Assembly: GCA_900472925.1 (NCBI GenBank)
Contig: UCJU01000014.1
Coordinates: 1 to 64,000 of the forward strand
Length of the DNA stretch: 64,000 nucleotides
Direction: 5' to 3'
Source of the DNA: Hyphomicrobiales bacterium
GTDB lineage: Bacteria > Pseudomonadota > Alphaproteobacteria > Rhizobiales > Rhizobiaceae
Made by a program: the position numbers and the translations under genes. The notes under the pieces are model-generated. The model saw only the letters and a program-made list of their open reading frames with translations, searched no databases and had not been told where the DNA came from. Position 1 is the stretch's first letter. Every line of letters begins with the position of its first letter. This document shows positions 19,013 through 26,666 of the stretch, piece after piece.

Positions 19013-20428
19013 TCACTGAAAATCGAAAACGCTGAGGCCCGTCACCATTTCGTCCAGCCCCAACGGGCGCGTCAACGGCGCTTCGGCGCGTGACAGACAG
19101 CCCTGCCGTTCGCACAGTCGACAGGATGGACCAATCGCAATACTGCCCACCTTGATGCCCACCACATCACCATAGACCGTTTCCTTCGCATGGGAAGCGT
19201 CGCAGGCAACCATGACAGCCGTGCGACGAATGCGTTCTCCAAACCCCGCCTGCGGACCTTCCAGAGAGCGGGCAACGGTGAGATAGGCCCCGCCATCCGG
19301 CATCTCCACCTGCTCTGCCAGCACTTGCCCCGGTTGAGAAAAGGCCGCGTGCACATTCAGCTTCACGCACTGCCCGCCGAACTTCGCCTGCGGAAAGCCT
19401 TGCGCGCCTGCCTTGCGAAACCGGTTTCCGGCACTGTCGATTTCCATCAGGAAAAACGGAATGCCTGACGCGCCGGGTCGGACCAGCGTGACGAGGCGGT
19501 TTGCCACCTGCTCGAAGGATACATTGAAGCGTCCGCGCAGGATGTCGATGTCGTAACGGGCGCGCTGGGCGGCAGCGAGAAACGCACCATAGGGCATCAT
19601 CAGCGCATGGGCGGCGTAGCGGGCAAGCTCGAAACGGGCGATGCGTTTTGCCTCCTCGCCGGATAGTGCCAGCGCCTGCAACTCCCTTCCAATCTCGTCA
19701 GTCAGCGCCAGCAGACAGGCCTCCATGGCCATCTCCCGCAACTGGTCCTGCGGCGAAAGACGCTCGGACAAAAACAGCCGCATGGAATGCCGGTCATAGC
19801 GCCGCCGCAGGTTGGGCATGGCATGAACAGGCATGGAGCGCACGACGATGCCGTGGTTTTTCTGCAGCCAGCCTTTCAATGCCTGGGCCAGATCATCGCC
19901 CGGCGCCAGCGTGGTATGGAATGCTTCCGCCGCCGCGTCCAGTTCAATGAAATGCGCTGCGCGACGCTCGAAGATTTCCCTGACCTCATCGATCGGCAGG
20001 CGGGTGGCAGACAGCGTGGTCTGGTGCCCCTCGCGGGCCAGAAGATCGGAAAGGTCGCTGAGGCGCTGCGCCTGTTCTCGGTAGGCGCGGTAAAGCTTGG
20101 TGATGCCGCTCGCCGCATTGGGCGCGGCTTCCGCCACCTCGACCAGCTCCTGCCCCGAAGGCACCTCGCCAGCCAGCAGCGGATCGGCAAAGACTTCCCG
20201 CAACTGGCTGGCAATGCCGCCGCTTTCGCCTTGCAGGTCATCCAGATCGACCTTGTAGACGGAGCTGAGCTTCAACAGTAGCTGCACCGTCAGCGGGCGC
20301 TGGTTGCGCTCGATGAGGTTGAGATAGGACGGCGAGATAGACAGCGCCTGCGCCATCGCCGTCTGCGTCAGCCCCAACCCGTTGCGCACGCGCCGGACCC
20401 GCGGCCCCGCAAATATCTTGGCGTCCAA
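19013..20428 (-). CDS. XRE-family regulator with short-chain fatty acyl-CoA domain (ScfR/RamB-type)
   Basis: A 471-residue transcription regulator. The N-terminal helix-turn-helix (about residues 12-65) reads RVRRVRNGLGLTQTAMAQALSISPSYLNLIE. This is followed by an IrrE/peptidase-like domain and a C-terminal DUF2083 (ScfR) domain with Cys residues in GPSCRLCERQGCLSRAEAPL. RamB of Corynebacterium, which controls glyoxylate-cycle genes, has this architecture. The start is TTG 20428, with GGGAGGGG about six bases upstream; longer in-frame starts have no ribosome site. The gene is divergent from aceA over 240 bases that contain repeated TTTACA motifs, so control of isocitrate lyase is likely (inference). 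Confidence 0.88.
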   Translation of the reverse strand: MDAKIFAGPRVRRVRNGLGLTQTAMAQALSISPSYLNLIERNQRPLTVQLLLKLSSVYKVDLDDLQGESGGIASQLREVFADPLLAGEVPSGQELVEVAEAAPNAASGITKLYRAYREQAQRLSDLSDLLAREGHQTTLSATRLPIDEVREIFERRAAHFIELDAAAEAFHTTLAPGDDLAQALKGWLQKNHGIVVRSMPVHAMPNLRRRYDRHSMRLFLSERLSPQDQLREMAMEACLLALTDEIGRELQALALSGEEAKRIARFELARYAAHALMMPYGAFLAAAQRARYDIDILRGRFNVSFEQVANRLVTLVRPGASGIPFFLMEIDSAGNRFRKAGAQGFPQAKFGGQCVKLNVHAAFSQPGQVLAEQVEMPDGGAYLTVARSLEGPQAGFGERIRRTAVMVACDASHAKETVYGDVVGIKVGSIAIGPSCRLCERQGCLSRAEAPLTRPLGLDEMVTGLSVFDFQ

Positions 20429-20441
20429 TAAAACCCCTCCC

Positions 20442-20500
20442 TTTACAAAAGTTACACAAGATATGGCTCTCGTGACTTTTACAAAATTTACAGATTTACA
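20442..20500. promoter_or_regulatory. Cluster of TTTACA motifs, candidate ScfR operator
   Basis: TTTACA occurs at 20442, 20478, 20487 and 20495, GTTACA at 20451, and the inverted form TGTAAA at 20585. Neighbouring copies start 8-9 bases apart. The cluster lies directly upstream of the scfR-type gene and 170 bases before aceA, so a shared operator for both promoters is plausible. Confidence 0.45.
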
Positions 20501-20668
20501 ACTCCACCCTGTCAAAGACGATACAGCATGACCTCTTTCAAGTCACTGATTTTCCTTTTTATCTGGCACAAAAATCATCGAAACTGTAAATTCAGTCACA
20601 TCTGATCACACATCGAATTGGAGTTAAGATGTGTGGATTGCTTGACAGTTCTGACAAGGGAGAGAGAC

Positions 20669-21958
20669 ATGACTGATTTTTACTATCTGGTTCCAGGTGC
20701 ACCAAAAGGTCGCTACGATGGCATCGAGCGCACCTATACGGCAGCGGATGTCCAGAAGCTGCGCGGTTCCGTGGAAATCCGTCATTCGCTGGCGGAAATG
20801 GGCGCAAACCGGCTGTGGAAGCTGATCAACGAGGAAAGCTATATCAATGCGCTCGGCGCACTCTCCGGCAATCAGGCCATGCAGATGGTCCGCGCCGGTC
20901 TGAAGGCGATCTATCTCTCGGGCTGGCAGGTTGCGGCAGATGCGAATACGGCGTCGTCCATGTATCCAGACCAGTCGCTTTACCCCGCCAATGCAGCACC
21001 TGAACTGGCAAAGCGCATCAACAAGACCCTGCAGCGCGCCGACCAGATCGAGACCGCAGAAGGCAAGGGTCTTTCGGTCGATACATGGTTCGCGCCGATC
21101 GTTGCGGATGCGGAAGCCGGTTTCGGTGGCCCGCTCAACGCCTTTGAAATCATGAAGGCCTTTATCGAGGCCGGTGTTGCAGGCGTTCACTATGAAGACC
21201 AGTTGGCGTCTGAGAAAAAGTGCGGCCATCTGGGCGGCAAGGTTCTGATCCCGACGGCTGCCCACATCCGCAACCTGACAGCAGCGCGTCTCGCAGCGGA
21301 TGTCATGGGTACGCCGACCCTCGTCATCGCCCGCACGGATGCGGAAGCTGCCAAGCTTCTGACCTCTGACATCGACGAGCGCGACCAGCCGTTCGTGGAT
21401 TATGGCGCAGGTCGCACGGTGGAAGGTTTTTATCAGGTCAGACACGGTCTTGAGCCGTGCATTGCCCGCGCCAATGCCTACGCGCCCTATTGCGATCTCA
21501 TCTGGTGCGAAACATCCAAGCCGGATCTGGAGCAGGCGAAGAGATTTGCCGAAGGCGTGCACAAGGTTCACCCTGGCAAGAAGCTCGCTTACAATTGCTC
21601 GCCGTCCTTCAACTGGAAGAAACATCTGGATGATGCGACGATTGCCAAGTTCCAGCGCGAACTCGGCGCCATGGGCTACAAGTTCCAGTTTATCACCCTT
21701 GCCGGTTTCCACCAGTTGAATTACGGCATGTTCGAACTGGCACGCGGCTACAAGGACCGTCAGATGGCTGCCTATTCGGAGCTTCAGGAAGCGGAATTCG
21801 CAGCCGAAATCAACGGCTACACCGCCACCAAGCACCAGCGCGAAGTCGGCACCGGCTATTTCGACGCGGTTTCCGTGGCCATCACCGGCGGCACATCATC
21901 CACCACGGCGATGAGGGAATCGACCGAACACGACCAGTTCCGCCCGGCTGCGGAATAG
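20669..21958 (+). CDS. aceA: Isocitrate lyase
   Basis: Cleaves isocitrate to glyoxylate and succinate, the first glyoxylate-shunt step for growth on acetate or fatty acids. The protein is 429 residues with the catalytic KKCGH motif at residues 183-187 (Cys185) and the ADAEAGFGG metal/substrate region near 147-154, as in the short bacterial form. The start at 20669 ([10 protein letters not shown]) follows AAGGGAGAGAG; an in-frame start 17 codons upstream is not needed. The gene is divergent from the ScfR-type regulator and followed by a small conserved-looking gene. Malate synthase is not in the window. Confidence 0.97.
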   Translation: MTDFYYLVPGAPKGRYDGIERTYTAADVQKLRGSVEIRHSLAEMGANRLWKLINEESYINALGALSGNQAMQMVRAGLKAIYLSGWQVAADANTASSMYPDQSLYPANAAPELAKRINKTLQRADQIETAEGKGLSVDTWFAPIVADAEAGFGGPLNAFEIMKAFIEAGVAGVHYEDQLASEKKCGHLGGKVLIPTAAHIRNLTAARLAADVMGTPTLVIARTDAEAAKLLTSDIDERDQPFVDYGAGRTVEGFYQVRHGLEPCIARANAYAPYCDLIWCETSKPDLEQAKRFAEGVHKVHPGKKLAYNCSPSFNWKKHLDDATIAKFQRELGAMGYKFQFITLAGFHQLNYGMFELARGYKDRQMAAYSELQEAEFAAEINGYTATKHQREVGTGYFDAVSVAITGGTSSTTAMRESTEHDQFRPAAE

Positions 21959-21995
21959 CAAACCAGCTTAAAGCCCATTGAACGGAGGAAAAACA

Positions 21996-22241
21996 ATGGC
22001 TTCGATTTCGAGAGTTAAGGAACGCAGCGAGGAACAGTCCTCGTCCATGAGCCAGGATCAGCAAAGCGCGATCCGCATGCTCGCCAATGATCTGCACCGC
22101 CTCAACCAGGCGGTCATGAAGGCTGTGGAAGCAGGTATCTCGGTCGAACTCGTCCGCTCCGCCCGCCACCACGGCGGCGACGGCAACTGGGGCGACCTGC
22201 TCATCCCCGTCATCGTTGCACAGGGCAAGGCGGCGGCGTAA
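21996..22241 (+). CDS. Small hypothetical protein downstream of aceA
   Basis: An 81-residue protein starting at ATG 21996 behind a strong GGAGGAAAAAC ribosome site, 37 bases after aceA, so probably co-transcribed with it. It is hydrophilic and predicted helical in the middle (RMLANDLHRLNQAVMKAVEAG), and ends with RHHGGDGNWGDLLIPVIVAQ. I do not recognise a known domain. A degraded copy of the DGNWGDLLI segment lies at about 23205-23290, beyond the LysE gene. Confidence 0.8.
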   Translation: MASISRVKERSEEQSSSMSQDQQSAIRMLANDLHRLNQAVMKAVEAGISVELVRSARHHGGDGNWGDLLIPVIVAQGKAAA

Positions 22242-22317
22242 CAGAAATCTCAAGCCAGGCGGTTATACCGTCCGGCAAAGAGATCGGCATGCCCCTTGAT
22301 TAATTTCACCATACGAT

Positions 22318-22349
22318 CCGCCACCGTTCTGATACCGCGACGGTGGCGG
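22318..22349 (+). terminator. Terminator-like hairpin after the aceA unit
   Basis: A perfect 10-bp stem (CCGCCACCGT/ACGGTGGCGG, 12-base loop) is followed by TCTTCGTTTGT. It lies 77 bases after the stop of the small gene; the tail is only moderately T-rich. Confidence 0.65.
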
Positions 22350-22404
22350 TCTTCGTTTGTATGAGATTATGTGGGGGTTGGTGCAGTAAAAAGGTTCCTT
22401 GAAC

Positions 22405-23040
22405 TTAGTCTCTGGCTAATTTGTAAGCTGAAAAAGCAAATACCAGTCCCAATGTACCATCTATCCAACGCCGCAGCCGACTATAGACAGACACCATTTT
22501 CGGCGTCGAAAACAAGATGGCAATCAAGGTGTAGAACACGACAGAAAATAAAATCGTAGCCGAAAGGACTGCGAGTATTGTCCAAACGGGGGCGTTGGGT
22601 TCGATGGCAAGAGCAATTATCGCGACCCAAGTCAGAATTGCTTTTGGATTGGCGAGGTTTAGAGCACAACCGCGGAAAAATACGTTGATCGCACTGTATT
22701 CCTTTTTTCCAGTGAGGCTAACATCAAGATCGTATCTCGATAATGCCGACGAAAATGCCTTCCAAGCGAGGTACAAGAGATAGAAACATCCAAGTATGCG
22801 GATGATGTCGAGGATGCCGGCATAGGCTACGAGCAGAGTAGAGAGACCGAGAAACGCAAGAATTCCCCACACTAACGCACTCGCCGCAATACCCAACCCC
22901 ATCGCGATACCGGCTTTGCGACCCGACTCCATCGCAGTTCCCATCGTTGCAAGCATCGCAGGCCCTGGACTCACTGCCGAAACAACATATGTCGTGAAAG
23001 CGAGCATAATGCCGGGCCAATAGGAATGAATTGAACTCAT
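22405..23040 (-). CDS. LysE-family translocator (amino acid/metabolite exporter)
   Basis: A 211-residue inner-membrane exporter of the LysE/RhtB superfamily with about six hydrophobic segments. The N-terminal signature TTYVVSAVSPGPAMLATMG and the segment RGCALNLANPKAILTWVAI are family hallmarks. The ribosome site AAGGAAAGCAAT precedes ATG 23040. Exported substrate unknown. The gene and its flanks look more AT-rich, with fewer G/C-ending codons, than the neighbours. It is bordered by a decayed duplicate of the small aceA-linked gene and by palindromic repeats, which suggests it was inserted here. Confidence 0.9.
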   Translation of the reverse strand: MSSIHSYWPGIMLAFTTYVVSAVSPGPAMLATMGTAMESGRKAGIAMGLGIAASALVWGILAFLGLSTLLVAYAGILDIIRILGCFYLLYLAWKAFSSALSRYDLDVSLTGKKEYSAINVFFRGCALNLANPKAILTWVAIIALAIEPNAPVWTILAVLSATILFSVVFYTLIAILFSTPKMVSVYSRLRRWIDGTLGLVFAFSAYKLARD

Positions 23041-23204
23041 ATTGCTTTCCTTGAAATTGAAAACGTCAATCGAGTAACGTCTCAGGCTCTCAGCCTAGAC
23101 GTAAAATTCCCAGCATAACAAGTGCCGAGTTTGCAGCATTTACAAATTTGACGTCAGCAAAACTTAAATTGATAAATCCGCATAAGAAGCTCGCAGTCTG
23201 GCTG

Positions 23205-23290
23205 ACCTCTTGACGAAGATCACGCCGACGGCAACCGGGGCGATTTGCTGATCGCGGTCTCGTGGCACAAAGAAAGCCCGCCACTCGATT
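23205..23290 (+). pseudogene. Decayed fragment resembling the aceA-linked small gene
   Basis: The + strand encodes DGNRGDLLIAV in one frame, nine of eleven residues identical to DGNWGDLLIPV of the intact gene at 21996-22241. A weaker similarity extends about 30 bases upstream, where an in-frame TGA interrupts it. There is no start codon or ribosome site. It appears to be the remnant of a second copy, now separated from the intact gene by the LysE gene. Confidence 0.45.
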
Positions 23291-23353
23291 ACAACTTATG
23301 CCGGGGGACTTTCCCACTTGGATTTGCCGCATGACAAGCTGTACAGCTATGAC

Positions 23354-23438
23354 GTCATCCTCGGGCTTGTCCCAAGAAGCTAATCACGTTTAATAAAATC
23401 AAGGCTTTGCAGATACTCGGGAAAAGCCCGAGCATGAC
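23354..23438. repeat. Intergenic inverted repeat (TCGGGCTT type)
   Basis: GTCATCCTCGGGCTT at 23354-23368 is matched by its inverted partner AAGCCCGAGCATGAC at 23424-23438 with one mismatch, enclosing about 55 bases. Sequences of this type recur between genes in rhizobial genomes. It lies in the 428-base gene-free stretch 23041-23468 with the pseudogene fragment. Confidence 0.6.
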
Positions 23439-23468
23439 GGAAGAAGGCCTTCAGCGCATCTTCAGCAA

Positions 23469-23600
23469 TTAAAACATCAACACAAGAAACGCAGCAATCG
23501 CCCCGCTGGCAATCAGGCTCAGGCGGAAGGCGTAAATGGCAGTATCATTGGCGGTGCGAGCAATTGCGATGGCGCGGGGGCGTTTTCTGGACATCATCAT
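23469..23600 (-). CDS. Putative small single-pass membrane protein
   Basis: A 43-residue ORF starting at the first of three consecutive ATG codons (23600, 23597, 23594), with AGGAAG about seven bases upstream. The N-terminal half is basic (MSRKRPRAIAIARTAND) and the C-terminal half is one hydrophobic helix (LSLIASGAIAAFLVLMF). No domain recognised. A TTAA-N7-TTAA box lies about 115 bases upstream. The gene could be real, but it is short and flanked by repeats. Confidence 0.4.
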   Translation of the reverse strand: MMMSRKRPRAIAIARTANDTAIYAFRLSLIASGAIAAFLVLMF

Positions 23601-23715
23601 GAGCGGCTTCCTGAACGAGAAACATAACCGATCGATGCCGGGTTCCGGCGTCCAGCGGGACATCATGTATCAACTTGCGTTGTGCTGGCATTCGATCAGC
23701 ATGACTCCGCGCCTC

Positions 23716-23730
23716 TTAATAAGGCATTAA
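23716..23730. promoter_or_regulatory. Third TTAA-N7-TTAA match
   Basis: The sequence TTAA-TAAGGCA-TTAA matches the CtrA half-sites and spacing. It abuts the 167-bp palindromic element and could serve the small ORF at 23469-23600 on the minus strand. It may also be a chance match or part of the element's insertion site. Confidence 0.25.
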
Positions 23731-23894
23731 GAGCCTGTTTGAAAACTCGGACGGGTCGATCCGGCGATGCTTTTCGCGCCCTGCTGCGTCGAAAATCTTG
23801 CCGATATCACAAGATATCGCCTACGATCTTCTCCTTGCAGGACATAAAAATCATTCTACGGCTCTCCGCCGCCGAGTTTCCAAACAGACTCTTA
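23728..23894. repeat. 167-bp imperfect palindromic element
   Basis: The ends are 23-bp inverted repeats (left TAAGAGCCTGTTTGAAAACTC; right arm 23872-23894) with two mismatches. The dyad runs through the whole element and centres exactly on CGATATC-ACAA-GATATCG near 23811. The internal arms still pair with many mismatches. It has no coding capacity. It ends 12 bases past the stop of the adjacent flavoprotein gene, so its transcript could fold into one long hairpin. Confidence 0.75.
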
Positions 23895-23906
23895 GATGTC
23901 GAGGCT

Positions 23907-25091
23907 TTACACAGATTCCCCGGCGGCGTGGCCAGATGCCCATGCCCACTGAAAATTATAGCCGCCCAGCCAGCCCGTAACGTCCACGCATTCGCCGATG
24001 AAATAGAGGCCAGGCACGGTTTTGGCCTGCATGGATTTGGAGTCGAGACAGGTGGTATCGACACCACCCAGCGTGACTTCTGCGGTTCGATATCCCTCCG
24101 AGCCGGAAGGCTTTATCGACCATTCCTGCACGGCGGCAGTCAACGCCGCCAAACCCTTGTCCGACATATCCGCCAGATTGCCGGTAACCCCTGCCCGCTC
24201 CACCACATGCTGCGCAAGCCGCTTCGGCAAAATCGCGCCCAATGCGGTCTGGGCAGACTGGCGGCCATTGGTCTTCTTTGCTGCCTTCAGATGGCCGATG
24301 ATATCAAGATCAGGCTCCATCTTCAGGCGCACCTCGTCCCCCTCGCGCCAGTAGGACGAGATTTGCAAGACGGATGGGCCGCTCAAACCTCGGTGCGTAA
24401 ACAGCAGCGCCTCATTGAACGACGTCTTCCCGTGGGAAATTTCAGCTGGGACGGCAATGCCGGAGAGAGCCGATAGCTTTTCCAACTGCGTCGGTTCAAG
24501 CGTCAAAGGCACGAGGCCGGGGCGGGTTTCGATGATGCCGAGGCCGAATTGCTCGGCGATGCGATAGGCGAAGCCGGTCGCGCCCATTTTCGGGATGGAT
24601 TTTCCACCGGTCGCCAAAACCAGACTGTCCGCTTCAATGATGCTGGATGAGGTCGCCACGCGAAAACCGCCCGTCGCGATTGCTTCCACCGAAGCAATCT
24701 CCGTTTGAAGCCGCATCTTCACGCCCACGGCCTGCATTTCTGCCAGCAGCATTCGGATGATATCCTTGGCGCTGTCATCGCAGAACAATTGTCCCAACGT
24801 CTTTTCATGCCAGGGGATACGATGCTTTTCGACGAGAGCTACGAAGTCACGCGGCGTATAGCGCGCCAATGCGGACTTGGCGAAATGGGGATTGCTGGAG
24901 AGATAGTTCTTCGGGCTCGCATGGATATTGGTGAAGTTGCAGCGCCCGCCGCCGGAGATGCGGATTTTCTCGCCCGGTGCCTTGGCGTGATCGACGATGA
25001 TGACGGAACGGCCGCGCTGACCGGCACGGATGGCGCACATCATGCCAGCGGCCCCTGCCCCTAAAATCAGCACGTTACATTTTTCCGTCAT
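23907..25091 (-). CDS. NAD(P)/FAD-dependent oxidoreductase, HI0933/BaiN family
   Basis: A flavoprotein of 394 residues. The dinucleotide-binding motif NVLILGAGAAGMMCAI is at the N-terminus, the family motif ISGGGRCNFTN at about residues 45-55, and the C-terminal FAD segment GLYFIGECVDVTGWLGGYNFQ is typical of the HI0933 group. The physiological reaction of this family is unsettled. It is transcribed leftwards and followed at once by the 167-bp palindrome; the upstream puuA-like gene is divergent. Confidence 0.9.
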   Translation of the reverse strand: MTEKCNVLILGAGAAGMMCAIRAGQRGRSVIIVDHAKAPGEKIRISGGGRCNFTNIHASPKNYLSSNPHFAKSALARYTPRDFVALVEKHRIPWHEKTLGQLFCDDSAKDIIRMLLAEMQAVGVKMRLQTEIASVEAIATGGFRVATSSSIIEADSLVLATGGKSIPKMGATGFAYRIAEQFGLGIIETRPGLVPLTLEPTQLEKLSALSGIAVPAEISHGKTSFNEALLFTHRGLSGPSVLQISSYWREGDEVRLKMEPDLDIIGHLKAAKKTNGRQSAQTALGAILPKRLAQHVVERAGVTGNLADMSDKGLAALTAAVQEWSIKPSGSEGYRTAEVTLGGVDTTCLDSKSMQAKTVPGLYFIGECVDVTGWLGGYNFQWAWASGHAAGESV

Positions 25092-25219
25092 GGAGTTTCC
25101 CTAGTTTCGGTGTACTTCCTCTTTTCGAAGTCAGGTCTGTTGTCAATGGCGCTTGCCCCCTCGCCAATTGTCAAAGTCTGGTTATGATAGTGCCAATTGA
25201 AACACAAAGCCGGTGATTT

Positions 25220-26656
25220 ATGCCTCCCAAGAAAACCATGCTCCATCCGAAAAAACCGGCAAACATGGCGAAGAAAATACAAGTTGACGTCTCTCCGACA
25301 CGCGGTTGCTCCACATGGCGCGAAGCCGCGCAGTGGCTGAAGGCTCGCGGCATTGAAGACATCGAGTGTATCACTCCCGACCTTGCAGGCGTTCCCCGCG
25401 GCAAGATGATGCCGACATCCAAATTCACCGGCGATACGTCGCTGGCGCTGCCATCAGCGCTTTACCGCCACACGATTTCGGGCGAATACCCGGATGAAAC
25501 TGCGAATTTCCGCTATGAACCGCGCGACAGCGATTTGAAGCTGGTGCCCGATTTGTCCACGCTTTGCGTCGTGCCGTGGGAAAGCGACCCCACCGCGCAG
25601 GTCATCTGCGATGTGGTGGATCAGGAAGGCAAATTCGTTCCCTACACGCCGCGCAACGTCCTGCGAAACGTGCTCGATCTCTACAAGAACAAAGGCTGGA
25701 AGCCGGTCGTGGCACCGGAAATCGAGTTCTATCTCGTCGCCATGAATGACGACCCGGATTACCCGCTGCATCCGCCCAAGGGTCGCTCGGGCCGCTCCAT
25801 CGTTGGTGGTCAGAGCTATTCGATTGCCGGTATCAACGAATTCGATGAGCTGATCGACGATATCTATCACTTCTCGGAAAAGCAGGGTCTGGAAATCGAC
25901 ACGCTGATCCATGAAGAGGGTCCGGCACAGCTGGAAATCAACCTGCGTCACGGCGACCCCATCGAGCTTGCCGACCAGGTGTTCCTGTTCAAGCGCACCA
26001 TTCGCGAGGCGGCGCTGAAACACGGCATCTATGCCACCTTCATGGCCAAGCCCATGCAGGGCATGCCGGGTTCGGCCATGCATATTCACCAGTCGGTGGT
26101 GGATATTGAAACAGGCGATAACGTTTTTTCCAACAAGGATGGCAGCCCCTCGAAGGAGTTTTTCTCCTTCGTCGGCGGCATGCAGCGTTACGTGCCGAAC
26201 GCGCTGGTGATGCTCGCGCCGTACGTGAATTCCTACCGTCGTCTGACGCCTGATATGGCCTGCCCGGTCAACAATGCCTGGGGTTATGACAACCGCACGA
26301 CCGCCTTCCGTGTACCGATTTCGGGACCGTCTGCCCGCCGCGTCGAAAACCGTCTGCCGAGCTCGGATGCTAACCCGTATCTCGCCATCGCAGCATCTCT
26401 CGCCTGCGGTTGGCTCGGCATCATGAACAATATCGAACCGACCGAGCCCACTTACGAGACGGCAAATGAAGGCTCGATCGAACTGCCACGCGGCCTGTTG
26501 GAAGCCGTGGCACTTCTGGAAGGCGAACCGGAGCTTGAGCGTGTCTTCGGCCATGACTTCGTAGGCCTCTATGCCGGTTTGAAACGTGGCGAGTTCGAGA
26601 CCTTCATGCAGGTGATCAGCCCGTGGGAGCGGGAATTCCTGCTGCTGAACGTATGA
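25220..26656 (+). CDS. puuA: Glutamine synthetase-family enzyme, probable gamma-glutamylputrescine synthetase
   Basis: A 478-residue glutamine synthetase-fold ligase. ATP/Glu-site motifs are visible: EIEFYLV, KPMQGMPGSAMHIHQS and RVENRLPSSDANPYLAIAA. GlnA-specific regulatory features such as the adenylylation loop are not apparent. It is followed 10 bases later by a PuuB-type oxidase, and a putrescine importer lies 6 kb away, so gamma-glutamylation of putrescine or a related amine is the best guess. The start could be ATG 25220 or ATG 25265 (MAKKIQVDV); neither has a strong ribosome site. Confidence 0.8.
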   Translation: MPPKKTMLHPKKPANMAKKIQVDVSPTRGCSTWREAAQWLKARGIEDIECITPDLAGVPRGKMMPTSKFTGDTSLALPSALYRHTISGEYPDETANFRYEPRDSDLKLVPDLSTLCVVPWESDPTAQVICDVVDQEGKFVPYTPRNVLRNVLDLYKNKGWKPVVAPEIEFYLVAMNDDPDYPLHPPKGRSGRSIVGGQSYSIAGINEFDELIDDIYHFSEKQGLEIDTLIHEEGPAQLEINLRHGDPIELADQVFLFKRTIREAALKHGIYATFMAKPMQGMPGSAMHIHQSVVDIETGDNVFSNKDGSPSKEFFSFVGGMQRYVPNALVMLAPYVNSYRRLTPDMACPVNNAWGYDNRTTAFRVPISGPSARRVENRLPSSDANPYLAIAASLACGWLGIMNNIEPTEPTYETANEGSIELPRGLLEAVALLEGEPELERVFGHDFVGLYAGLKRGEFETFMQVISPWEREFLLLNV

Positions 26657-26666
26657 GGGCTTGAGC

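Noticed and set aside
20624-21835. Long open frame (403 codons) on the minus strand inside aceA
   Set aside because: It is exactly antisense to a textbook isocitrate lyase and shows no family motif; long antisense frames are expected in GC-rich coding DNA.
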